A stretch of DNA of 64,000 nt. Source: Rotaria sp. Silwood1 (Eukaryota > Rotifera > Eurotatoria > Philodinida > Philodinidae). Positions 11,239 to 21,704 of this stretch are shown in pieces. Each line of letters starts with the position of its first letter. The stretch's first letter is position 1. The DNA lies in NCBI GenBank assembly GCA_905250075.1, contig CAJNOP010000055.1:542820-606819 (forward strand), in the 5' to 3' direction. Below the pieces are notes generated by a model. It saw only the letters and a list, made by a program, of their open reading frames with translations. It ran no database searches and was not told the origin of the DNA. The translations under genes and the position numbers were made by a program.

Positions 11239-12205
11239 CAGGGTGTCCCATAAGTTGTGGCAGATTTTTTTTAATCTAATTTTTGATGATAATGAATACA
11301 AATTAAACTCAAACTTACACATATGATACGGCTTAACATGTACTTTTATTTCATATATTTTATTTGGATTAGATCATTGAATATACAAGAAAATAAACAA
11401 ATTCAACGAACATATCCTCAATTGACAAATATCAAAAGTCTGCATTTTTTCGCTACTTTGTTAGTTTTTTCTCCAATTACTATTCCTATGGGAGTAAATT
11501 TTTACAAAAGAAATCACACATTCTGATAGCACTTGAAATTCTCTATGATATTATGTATTAATACAGTGTCTTAAATTAAAGTAGCGAAAAAAATGCAAAT
11601 TTTTTGGGCTAGTCGATTCGGAGAATATTCATTGTATTCAATTTTATTTCAATCTATGAATGCAAGAAAATAAGTAAATAGACAGGGTGATAGAGACTTT
11701 TAAGCTCTATCAGAATCTATAGTTACTTTCTCAAAAAGATCATTCTATACGGATGAAAAATTTTTAAAACTAGTTTTGATGACGAAGAAAAGATCAAGTC
11801 TGAGAATCTGGACATGAGGGTGCCTTTGTTGTCTTTAATATATTTTGGTAATGAAAAGGTCAAAACTAAAACCTAATTCTACAGAGTGATAGAAAACTCC
11901 ACGGGCTTTCAGAATATGTAATTAGTTTCAAAATAACTTATTTTTATAGCGACAATATATGAGAAATACAGAGTGAGACTTTTTTGTCGGGGTATATATA
12001 TTGTAACACATTGATGATGTGCTTATTCTGCACATGTACCAATTTCTTTATTTTTTGGTATATCCAATGATTTAATCCAAATAAAATATATGAAATAAAA
12101 GTATATGTTAAGTTGTATGATACGTGTAAGTTTGAGTTTGATTCGTATTCATTATCATCAAAAATTAGATTTAAAAAAATCTGCCACAACTTATGGGACA
12201 CCCTG
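11239..12205. mobile_element. Non-autonomous Tc1/mariner-type element with long terminal inverted repeats
   Basis: The ends CAGGGTGTCCCATAAGTTGT (left) and its reverse complement (right) start terminal inverted repeats of about 165 bp with only scattered mismatches. Each end is bordered by a TA dinucleotide (11237-11238 and 12206-12207), the target duplication expected of Tc1/mariner elements, whose tips commonly begin CAGGGTGTCC. The 967-bp interior has no transposase frame. It contains loosely repeated motifs of the form CAGRGTGATAGA (about 11683 and 11882) and ACAGAGTGAGAC (about 11970). Open frames across the repeats are shadows of the inverted repeats. Movement would depend on a transposase supplied elsewhere in the genome. 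Confidence 0.88.
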
Positions 12206-12207
12206 TA

Positions 12208-13450
12208 TAAACATAATGCTTTATTTGATTCTCGAGACATCATAATTAAATCGAGATGCATCTCTATAATTGTCAAAATTATTATACATATATGAACGAA
12301 TCATATCATGTCCATGCCTTCTAATACATTAAAGCCAATACCGGCAATAAAACTTGTTTTTTTTCTTCCTCTTTAGTGTTGCATATATTCTTTCATTTAG
12401 AAATCAAGCTCTGATTTGCTTTTCTTTTGAAGCTATATATTGTAAAGATGCATAAGGTTGCACAATATGACTTTTTAAAAGTATATCATTGGCAAATTAC
12501 TTATTCGAAAATTTTACTAGTCAATGCATTGATTCATAGCGGCAATGACTGAACGTTCTTGATGTTCTTCGAGAAATTTTCTTAGTTTCAAAAAATGTTG
12601 AAATGAAGAAGAGAGGGAATAATGACAAGAGAATGTACAGGCGAAGACAATCTTGAATATTGATTCTGAATGTCGAAAATTTTCAATAATCTATAATTTG
12701 TTTTTTTATATTCCAATAACGGTGGCTAATTTTTCCAGAAAATATTTACAGCAATGGTAGTGACGCAACTGGGTCATTAAAACATTAGCGACAGCGACGG
12801 CTTAGCCGATTGCCGTATACCTTAATCAGTCTACGCGTCACTTCTCTCGAATTATATACTGAAACGCATAGTTAATCGAAATTCGACTCCTCAAGTGAAT
12901 AGCTTAAGTAGTGTACAATAAATACACACAATCGGAAACTACGTTTCATCGTCGATAATCATACGCTAGATGAAGATATTAATGAATATTTATTAATTTA
13001 CTTGATTCGTGTTTACATTAGATATGTTTCATCATATATAAGACACAATCTATCCAATTTTCATATAGTTTACGCACAAAAACTTCAGCAGATTAATTAA
13101 TAAGAAAATAAAATTTTTTATTCTCAAATGAGATGTTTATTGAAACTTCGGATTTTTTCTGTTAAACCGTAACATTAAAGGGTATTCTAGATTGTACGTA
13201 AATATTCTTTTCTTTTCAAAAGAACAATAGCCAGTTTTACTATAAAACTAAATAAAAAAGTACCACACTTGTTAAAAAAATTTGCCTTGCCATTACAGAT
13301 AACGACAGCACGAAGATCGATTGAAATCATTTTTCTACAAATATAATACAGTCTACTTGTGCAAGTCAAACATGAATATTGCTGTATATTTTTCAATTGA
13401 ATATTCCATTTTATTATTTAATTACTTGGATACCAAAAACATATATATAG
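12208..13450. other. Intergenic spacer
   Basis: Mostly AT-rich with no gene. A slightly more GC-rich patch at 12759-12842 is bounded by AGTGACGC and ACGCGTCACT, which could pair as a weak stem. No RNA family was recognised. Confidence 0.4.
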
Positions 13451-13821
13451 AACAAAGAATTATCGAACAGTAACACTGAAGAGGAAGAAAGGCGAAGCTT
13501 TCGGAATTTCAATTCGTTGCGCTTTTGGTAAGAATCGATACAATCATAAACTACGAAATAATACATTTTATTTTAGAGGATAGCGCTGAATTTCGGCTTG
13601 CTGAAGATTTACCAACTTTACATAAAATTATAAACGTATTGGAAAATAGTTCTGGTCATAAAGCTTTGTTGCGTAACGATGATCGTTTGATTAAAGCGAT
13701 AGGATTAGAATTTATCACAGTTTTCATCAAATTCTGTATGTGTTTAGCGATCAATGGAAAACATGTAAAGTCCAAGTCTTATGCAGAATGCGTGCGACTT
13801 CTCCATTTATTGCAGTTACTG
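13451..13821 (+). pseudogene. Exon pair with PDZ-like sequence, gene fragment
   Basis: Two exons join in frame. The first (about 13451-13527) ends ...EAFGISIRCAF. It is followed by a 49-bp intron (GTAAGAATCG...TTATTTTAG, 13528-13576) and a 245-bp second exon (13577-13821) ending at a possible donor GTATAT. The first exon reads RTVTLKRKKGEAFGISIR, which looks like the opening strand and carboxylate-binding loop of a PDZ domain. The second ends AINGKHVKSKSYAECVRLL, which looks like the late strand and second helix of a PDZ domain. The usual central 'GL..GD.IL' segment is not recognisable, and the stretch between (DLPTLHKIINVLENSSGHK) is not PDZ-like. No start codon or downstream exons could be found. 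It may be a broken gene or part of a larger gene with undetected exons. Confidence 0.4.
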
Positions 13822-14751
13822 GTATATTATGTACTGATCTATTGTTTCTAAGTAAAATACAAACAGAAATAAAAAAAACTTAAAATAAGTATGGTTGCCT
13901 GTCGCTTTGGAAGTTACCAATCTATCTTGATAATCTATGGAATGCATTTTTCTAAGAAATTTTTAAACGGTCAAAAAGTATAAAATACAATAAAATTTGA
14001 ACTATCTAGAAAAACTTTCTAGCATAACTAAAGTGAAATTCAAAGATTCCTATTCTTCAATCTCATGTTTTCTATTAGTTTCTACGACGCTAAATTCATT
14101 TACTTGTTACGTAGAGAGAAATTTTTAATGGCAATAATCACTATACTTGTCACAATAGGCTTAATGAACATAATGGTAAATTTAGGCATCTTCTAATAGT
14201 CAAGCCACTTAAAAGTGTCGTACCCTTTATGTGTTTTTTTTCAGTCTCTAGGTCTTTAAGGATATGTGGATATGATGGCTATTTTGGCATACTGTAAATA
14301 TGAAAATATTAGTATCACTGAAGTAACATTTTTGTTGAAAAACTGTTCATGTTTTTTTTCTGATATATGTTCTGCTGTTTGATTTCTACTCGTCATTTAC
14401 GATTTATATATCATGTGATACAGTGAATGTTGTAGTTTCTTGCTATATATCTATGGCTGAGAAAAAAAGTATGTTATAATAGTTTAAAGTGTAAAAAAAC
14501 AAGGGAGTGAGAGATGTAATTCAAGTGTAGTGTGAAACATTTCAGTTGAATCGTGGGAAAGCTTCAGTTAAGAAGAATTAGTCTACGACTTCAATATCAT
14601 TGTCAACTTTATACTCGAAAGAAAACGAAGTCTTAGTTGTCACATATAGGTTTTGATTAGACTAAGACTTCTTCAAATATCCTAAAAATAAACAAATAGT
14701 TATAACAGTCAAAAACATTTGCTGATTTTTAATAAATCTAGCAATAATCTA
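13822..14751. other. Intergenic spacer
   Basis: AT-rich. I found no gene, RNA or repeat that I can support. Confidence 0.5.
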
Positions 14752-15122
14752 ACGGGTGCGCCAGGTATAATGACCGCGCTTTGCATTTCAATTATCATTC
14801 ACTTAATATATTGTATTAAATAACAAAATATATTACAAAATGCAACGTCAAAAGCTCTACAATATACATGAGACCACTCATTTTATACTTGACTTTTGAG
14901 TCTTCAAAATGAGCAAAATTTTGAGCGAACCAATTTCGACCGTGCGAAAATTGATCGTACTAAATTTTACTTTTTTTGAACACAAATTACAATAAGCTTT
15001 TCTGTGTAAATTCTAGAGCTTTTCACGCTGCATTTTATGATAGATTTTGGTTTTTTTATACGATATATTAAGTGAATGAAAATTGAAATGCAAAGCGTGG
15101 CTATTATACCTGGCGCTCCCGT
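14752..15122. mobile_element. 371-bp MITE with ACGGG(T/A)GCGCCAGG terminal inverted repeats
   Basis: The left end ACGGGTGCGCCAGGTATAAT and the right end (reverse complement ACGGGAGCGCCAGGTATAAT) begin inverted repeats of about 70 bp that also share GCTTTGCATTTCAAT and TTCACTTAATATAT. A TA flanks each side (14750-14751 and 15123-15124), consistent with a Tc1/mariner-superfamily target duplication. There is no coding capacity. A decayed right half of a related copy lies at about 25781-25917. Confidence 0.85.
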
Positions 15123-15124
15123 TA

Positions 15125-15589
15125 CAATGAAAGTAACAAATGTCTAAATCAATGAGCAGTAGTTTTGATAAAAGAAAATGACAAAATTTTGTTTCCTATG
15201 TCGAGCATCAAAGACTTCTTAATGTACCTATTTACAACCACATGTTTGGAATAGAAAAATGTGTTCTTTTTTTATTGAAAACCATAAAGAGCATAACAGA
15301 TAGAACTCTATGGTTTGTTTCAGTCATTGACAGATGTCTCTTTCCAATATTTTTATTAAATGATGAATAATTATGATAGTTGTTTTGAAAAAACGTAAGA
15401 AAAACATGATATGTAGTGTAAATCATGTTCTTCTGTATGGTCGATTCTTTGTACAATATTTTATTTCTTGTTTTAGTCAAGATATGCAACTGTACTATCA
15501 AAGCGTCACTATGTTGAAATTTTGGGAACGGCGATACACTGCGATTTTCTTCTAACTTTTTCTTTTTGTAACAAGCTCAATGTATGAAT
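15125..15589. other. Intergenic spacer
   Basis: AT-rich spacer between the MITE and the first direct-repeat copy. No supported features. Confidence 0.4.
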
Positions 15590-16050
15590 AATTGATTAAA
15601 TCGATTCAGACATTTGACAAATTTCTATTGCGACAAAAATTGATTGATTCAATTCAAATTTTCTTTTATTGAGTATTCTCAATAAATAATGACAATAAAA
15701 AGCTAACCTATCTCTCATTGAAAAACATTTTTGTTTTTAAAGTGACGTAAAAAAACATGTAAAACGCGATTACTTATATATGATGAATGTTTTCTTGACT
15801 TACTAAATAAATCATACAATTTTTGATCGTTATCTCAAAACAATTTTGCCTAATCATTATAAACTATGAGAAGCTTTACATAAGACATACTCTAGTTGAA
15901 GGACAAGTATACCTGTGAAATATTATATAAAACTACACAAGAACTTGAGATAAAGGTATCACAAGGAGTAAATAGAAGACGAAAGAACGATAGACGTGGT
16001 CGTTTAGTAGGCTCTGTAATTCTTAAATATTGAAAGACAAAAGAAGTCCA
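15590..16050 (+). repeat. Direct repeat copy A (pairs with 19970-20425)
   Basis: About 450 bp that aligns collinearly with 19970-20425 in the same orientation. Shared blocks include TCAATTCAAATTTTCTTTTA, ATTACTTA-ATATGATGAAT, TTTTGATCGTTA-CTCAAAAC and AATTTTGC. Identity by eye is roughly three quarters, with small indels. No open frame is conserved between copies, so it appears non-coding. The two copies bracket the two-exon gene at 16972-19067. Confidence 0.7.
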
Positions 16051-16971
16051 AGAACACACAAACAAATTTACGCAGATAAAATATAATTCACGGTAGTTCA
16101 TTTTTGAATAATTAATTTTATAGAAAACAAAAAAGGTGAGTACTTTTCATTATCAATATAGGTTCGTTAAAATCGCTGCATCGCTTTGTTTTAAAAGTTT
16201 TATTGTGAAAAAGGAATAAAATTTACACCACCATCGGTTTTTGTTTGAAAAAGAAGACTTTTCAATATGGTGAACCAATAGTGAAAAATAATGTTATCCT
16301 TATTGAACGAAAAGTATCGTATTTTTTTTCCATCATTTTTGAAAAAATGAATGAAGTATAGCCAAATTATTTAGAAATAAGGTAGCGAAAGAAAACATTT
16401 TAGAATAAAATTAGTTTATACTCATCCAAAGAGTTGCTTAATATAGATGTTAACTGTTTTTATCGAACATTCTTTCCATATTAAAAATTATTTGAAACAA
16501 TAGGCAGAATATCACTAGAATCCGAAACACATGTCACAAACTCCAGCGATTCACAATTTCTGTGTGTCAACTATCTCACAGAGCTCAATTGAGACTAGCG
16601 CAAATGGAATAACAACAAAAAAAGACAAATCGAAAGATCAATACGATGTTCTAATTCTAAACTTTTGAATTTTTTCATTTTAACGATAAGGACAAAAAGA
16701 TAAGTTCATCTACATTGGTTCCGTTGACAAGAGTCCCATCTAATTCATTCTAAGTTTTAGTTTCTACCGAAATTCTATCTGTACGACGACCTTTCCCTTC
16801 TTCCTAATTTCTAACTGTAGCACTTGTCTACTAATTCCCGATTATATTCGATGATATTTGCTTACCGTGACTAAAAGTATCTCGGTAAAAGAAAACTATG
16901 TATTGCAATTTATTCATTTTTTACCCGTTTAATCGAAAACTTAAACTAAGCAATCATGTATTCTTTATAGA
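16051..16971. other. Upstream region of the ART-like gene
   Basis: No coding region. The last bases (ATGTATTCTTTATAG, ending at 16970) form a 3' splice site one base before the ATG, suggesting a 5' UTR intron or spliced-leader addition site. Confidence 0.4.
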
Positions 16972-19067
16972 ATGTCACAGCAGGAACGTATGAAGTCTCA
17001 ATCCATGAATGATTTAACTAAAATTTATCAATTTAGTAAAGACATTAGCGAGTCTCATGCACGCATTCTCGTAATGACCTATAATCAACAAAAAAAAGGC
17101 ACAACAACCAATAAATCAAACAATATTCGCATCGAAAATTTACGAGCCCGCCTTAATAAATTGCAGCTTTTGCGTCATGACGAACTAATGAAAGTATATT
17201 CTCATGTGAAACCTACCAGAAACATATCACCACCTCCACCACTTCCACGAGATCGGCGACCAAAACCAAAAAAACGACCTCAACCATTAGTATTAACACG
17301 CATTCCAACACAGAAAACTCCAACACCTGATGCATCACCAAAATCACCGACACTCAATGAGTCACGGAAACCATCAATACACGGCAAGGCATCACCAATA
17401 TCATCAGCACGCAGTTCATCACCAGAAGTTTCATCATCAGTTCCTTCTCTCCACATAGCAAATATTGTCACAGAGCCCAACTTAACATTAATCGATATGG
17501 TTCCGACTTCATTTAACCCTAATAAACAACCTGATGATGATGATGATGAAGATGATATTATCTATCCAGAAGGTGTTACTGACTTTCGTCCATATAAAAC
17601 TGTGGCTCGCTATCGAAAAGCAATTGGTGAATCGATTGATTTTCGTCTCAAACCACTTCTTGTTGGTGAAGACTCTACAGAAACACTTGTTATAGGACTC
17701 GAAAACTTTGCTCAGGAACATGATTGTAACTTGATTTTTACAGATGAAGATCAACGATTCGATAAGAGTATCTATCGCGCAGCAGCTGGTCTCGTTGATT
17801 TAGGCAGTATTCATCTTTTGGCTACTGATTCTTTGCTTACGGCTAACTTTCAATTCGAAATCGATCTTGATTTTGATCAAGTGATTGTTCAATCTGATGA
17901 CACGGTAGAAAAATTTGTACAAGACTTTTGTGAAGCCATTTCCAAAGTACTTTCCTGTGAAAGTGGTAATGTTCGTGTATTTTCTATCAATAAACTAGCT
18001 GATGAAGAAGGAAAGAGTCAAGTGAAGTTTGGCTTGACTACACCAGAACCAAAAAGAACTGAACAATTAGCTCATGATTTGAAGGTATACTATTGCAAGT
18101 TTATTATACCGAAAGATCATTTCGAGAAATTCATTGATAAAAGTCATATTTATTTTGGTTGACTAATCAGTGAAGATCTTAGATAAACTACTATTGAAAT
18201 TATAAGTTATGAATAGGTTTTTTCTTATAGATTGAGTGAAGAAACAGGTACTCGTTTAGAAAACGTTACACTTTTCACTTTTTTCTTAGAGAAAAAGAAA
18301 CTTTTTTTATTTTATTTTACGTGATATTAGTATAATCTAATATCAACAAGCTGTGTCTTTTATTTCAGACTTATGCTCGTTCTGGCTTTGGAACTGAGAC
18401 AATTCTTCAACATGTTAAACCAGGAGAATATGAATGTTTATGGAAGTCTGTACTTAGCTATTTACAAATACGACCTAGTGATTTAGATCCTCGATTCAAC
18501 TTCGACTATCGGATGCCGGATGTACCTGAACAAGACACACGTGGAGGTTATCCCTATTATCTTCCACTTGGATGGTATCGTCATGGATTGAATGTTCTTC
18601 ATAAATATGGTAAAGATACTCTTTGGATTGGTCAAGTGAATGCAGAAGGAGAATGGCCTGTTGCTTTTCATGGAACACATTCAGGCGCAGCTAGTAGCAT
18701 TGTACAACATGGTTTATTGCCAAGTGCTGTCAAGACGGATGTCATGAGACAAGAAGCAATAGAAGAAATTGGAGAAGAAGCGAATCAACCAGGACTTTAT
18801 ATGGCCACACATTGTGAAGGTGGATCATATCCTGCATATACTACAACCTTCACTGTGACTACATTTCCTGATAAGAGTGAACGATTTAGTCTTGTTTTTC
18901 AATGTCGAGTACGACCTGGCAAGTTTACAACTCATACAAAACCTGTTAGTGTAGGTGAAGCATGGCGTATTGTTGATCCAACTGCAATACGACCATATGG
19001 GATTTTGGTTAAAAAAGAAGATCCAATCAAACCAGAAGAAGAAGAAGAAGAAGAAGAAGAAGATTAA
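16972..19067 (+). CDS. Predicted PARP-like ADP-ribosyltransferase-fold protein with disordered N-terminal half
   Basis: Two exons, 16972-18084 and 18369-19067, joined in phase 0 (donor AAG|GTATAC, acceptor TTATTTCAG|ACT; intron 284 bp) give 603 residues. Residues 1-90 are polar and helical. About 85-175 is a Pro/Ser-rich stretch with poly-proline (ISPPPPLPRDRRPKPKKRP). A DDDDDEDD acidic run follows near 185. About 195-400 is a conserved-looking but unnamed region. The C-terminal domain (about 420-590) has GGYPYYLPLGWYRHGLNV, EWPVAFHGTHSGAASSIV with His472, GLYMATHC with Tyr515, and WRIVDPTAIRPYGILV (570-585). The pattern 'HGT...GLY...V(x)D..AIRP.YLI' resembles the His-Tyr core and final strand of PARP catalytic domains; the third catalytic residue is not certain. 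The protein ends in a run of glutamates. The ART assignment is inferred from motifs; the family could instead be a non-catalytic relative. Confidence 0.6.
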
Positions 19068-19969
19068 ACTACAAACATAGAAGAAACTTCAGCATAAAAC
19101 CGTTGATGTGTATTACATTATACTTTCATGATTTTATTTATTCTTGTCTTTTACTTTTGACATATTCCTGAGCTTAAATATAACATTATCCCCTATTTGC
19201 ACAATGGAATCTAGTTCAATTATGGTATATTTTATCTTTCGAATACATTGAAAACAAACATGTACTAGAATATACAATTGGATACTTTTCTTCCTATTAT
19301 TGAAGTCGATGTGAGAGATGGAATTAATATGATGTCAAAAAATGAAACTAGAAAATGACGAAGTTTTTTTCGGAAGCAGACGTTGCCGTATCTGTTTGAA
19401 TATTAGTAAGCACACTAGATGAATGCAGCGTCGTCTCATATTCATCAATATAAATAGTTGATCATGACATATTTTTTCATGGAGTATCCATAAGTACAGA
19501 TAATGAGATAGAACATTTCTTTTTTTATTGTTTTCGTAAAAGCTGGTGTTCGTTAGTTAAACCATGATATTAAGTTGGTCGGTTATCGTTATTTTGTCTA
19601 GATGTCAGCTTTGATCATCGAAATAAAAGATCTGTCGTTGAAAACCAATATTTTTATTTATTGTTTTTTTCAAGTTTGACAGCGAACTTGTTTCTGTCAC
19701 ACATTAATAGCCTTTGAGACATTCCTAAATACTACTTTAATATTCATCAGTAAAATGTAATATGGAAATGTTCGTATGAAAAGTTGAAACTATTATATAC
19801 AAAACGGGTTTCCGATAAGAGATCGAAAAACTAGAGTAATATGAGGAGACAATATAAAAGACCATTATAAAAATGAAGTTTGCTTCAATATCAACAATAT
19901 CGATTTTATATTCATCTAAAATTACTGCCTCTTTCCTGTTTTCAGAAGAAATTTATTTATGTGTAAAAA
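19068..19969. other. Downstream spacer of the ART-like gene
   Basis: AT-rich. No gene or repeat that I can support. Confidence 0.5.
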
Positions 19970-20425
19970 TAATGAATTGAATCGGTTTAGATAAAAAAAA
20001 AAGTTTCAATTGTGACAAATACTGCTTTTATCAATTCAAATTTTCTTTTATTAAATACTCACGATAAATAATGACAACAAAAAACCTAATCTATCTCTAA
20101 TTGCAAAACATTTTCTGTTTTTCAAATGAAGTAAAAAATATAAGTGCGATTACTTACATATGATGAATATTTTATTAACTTACTATATGAGTCATACACA
20201 TTTTGATCGTTACCTCAAAACAATTTTGCTTTAATCACTATAAACTGTGAGAAGTTTTATATCAGACATACTCTATTTGTAGGATAATAATACCTTTGAA
20301 ACATCATAAAATCCTAGTCAAAAGCTCAACATCACTGCGTTATAAGTGGTAGATAGAAGTAAAACGACAATATACGTGATCATTAAATGCTTATGCTAGT
20401 TTTTGGAATATTAGAAGAAAAAAAA
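19970..20425 (+). repeat. Direct repeat copy B (pairs with 15590-16050)
   Basis: Same-orientation diverged copy of 15590-16050, with matching block order over its full length. See copy A for shared blocks. The copy stops just before a G/T-rich hairpin at 20453, which copy A lacks. Confidence 0.7.
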
Positions 20426-20452
20426 CGTGTAGGAGCAAAGCCAAAAACGAGA

Positions 20453-20502
20453 GTGTAGGTGTGAGTGTGAAGTTTCTAGTCATCAACACTCACACCCCAA
20501 CC
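20453..20502. repeat. G/T-rich hairpin (GTGTAGGTGTGAGTGT)
   Basis: The left arm GTGTAGGTGTGAGTGT pairs with the right arm ACACTCACACCCCAACC across a loop containing GTTTCTAGTCATCAAC. It is the cleanest member of the dispersed family, with related hairpins at 3881 and 35840 and a half-site near 22011. Confidence 0.65.
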
Positions 20503-20990
20503 AAGAAGAACGAGATCGTTATTGAGTAGTGATTCATTGGTGAGCTTTTTCACAACTTCAAAGCCAATGTCCTTGTTAGTGTCAGTGACCAGAATCACAT
20601 GTTGTTGACTTCTTGATAATATGTTGTGAAAATAAAGAATGATAGCAATGGAATAAATGGGAATATTTCGTGTCAGCAAGAGAAAGTTGAGATAAACTAC
20701 ATGCGAATAGTCATGATAAGTCACATATTCAACTTTTACATAAATATGGTTTCTCTTCAATTCTAAAGGTTCGAATCAATCTAATTGCAATTAGTCTTTA
20801 AATCTTTTCTGTTTCGGTGAATTTTCGTGTACAGGCAATGTTATTAGTTTGAACAACTTTTTAAGAGACATATATTTTTTCCTTTTTTTTAAAAACAACT
20901 TATAAAAAAATTTATAATTTTTTCAGAGTATTGAGAAGATAAATGTGTTTTGAAATGCATATTGCAAAAATTATTATATTAATTTGAAAG
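20503..20990. other. Intergenic spacer
   Basis: No supported gene. A short open frame on the minus strand (20760-20476) has no recognisable domain, apart from a run VTDTNKDIGFEVVKKL that faintly resembles the start of a short-chain dehydrogenase. It stops soon after and cannot be supported as a gene. Confidence 0.3.
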
Positions 20991-20994
20991 TTAA

Positions 20995-21700
20995 GGCCTT
21001 CCTTTCAAAAATCAATCTCTGTCTAGGAACGTTCAAATCCCATGAAATTTTTAGGATATATTGGAGCAGTAGGGAAGAAACTATCATGAAATTTTCAGCC
21101 AGATACCATCATGTTTGAGAGAAATATTGACCAAACAAAAGTCAAAAATAGGTCATTTCACAATCCAAATTTCTCTGTCCGAGCTCATTCTATTTGTTTA
21201 ATTCTTTTAGTTTGAAAGAGCATACCAATATGCAGGTACCAAAGAGCCTTTTTCTTTTGCTCTAACCTTTTAAGCGAAGAAAAGATATTACAAGTTAAAT
21301 GACTTTAAAAATCCTTAAAAAATGGAGCTCCAATTATATAAGTGTCTATATATATGATAAAAACATAAGCTTAGTTTAAAAAGAAACTCTTTCATGTCCT
21401 GTGTGTTGACATCCTCTGTTAAACAAAAAAATGAAAGACAGATGATCATGGACAGAGAAGTTTGGGTTACGCGATTTAAAAAATATAATCTGAGAAAAAA
21501 CGAAAAAACAATTTCCATTTCATCTGAAAACTACTTATTTTTCAACAGATATCATCAAAATTTGTGACAAAAGAAAGAACTTGTCAAATGGAAAATAAAG
21601 CTTTTTCTGAAAGATTAGATGTCAAACTATCCTCCTGTGTATCTAACTCAATTTCAGATTTTCTGACGAAAATTGAGTTTTTTTGAGGGGAGAAGAGGCC
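20995..21700. mobile_element. piggyBac-type MITE with TTAA target duplication
   Basis: The left flank TTAA (20991-20994) is followed by GGCCTTCCTTTCAAAAATCA. The right end reads (reverse complement) GGCCTCTTCTCCCCTCAAAA and is followed by TTAA (21701-21704). TTAA duplications with short imperfect inverted repeats are the signature of piggyBac elements. A further subterminal inverted match (left AATTTCTCTGTCCGAGCTCA, right AACTTCTCTGTCCATGATCA on the opposite strand) supports a palindromic design. The 706-bp element has no transposase frame. Confidence 0.72.
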
Positions 21701-21704
21701 TTAA

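Noticed and set aside
12759-12842. GC-richer patch with a possible stem, considered as an RNA gene
   Set aside because: Only about eight base pairs are supported, with no tRNA, snRNA or 5S boxes.
20476-20760. 94-residue minus-strand frame with a faint short-chain dehydrogenase-like start
   Set aside because: Only about 15 residues look familiar and the rest is unrelated; it also overlaps the G/T-rich hairpin.
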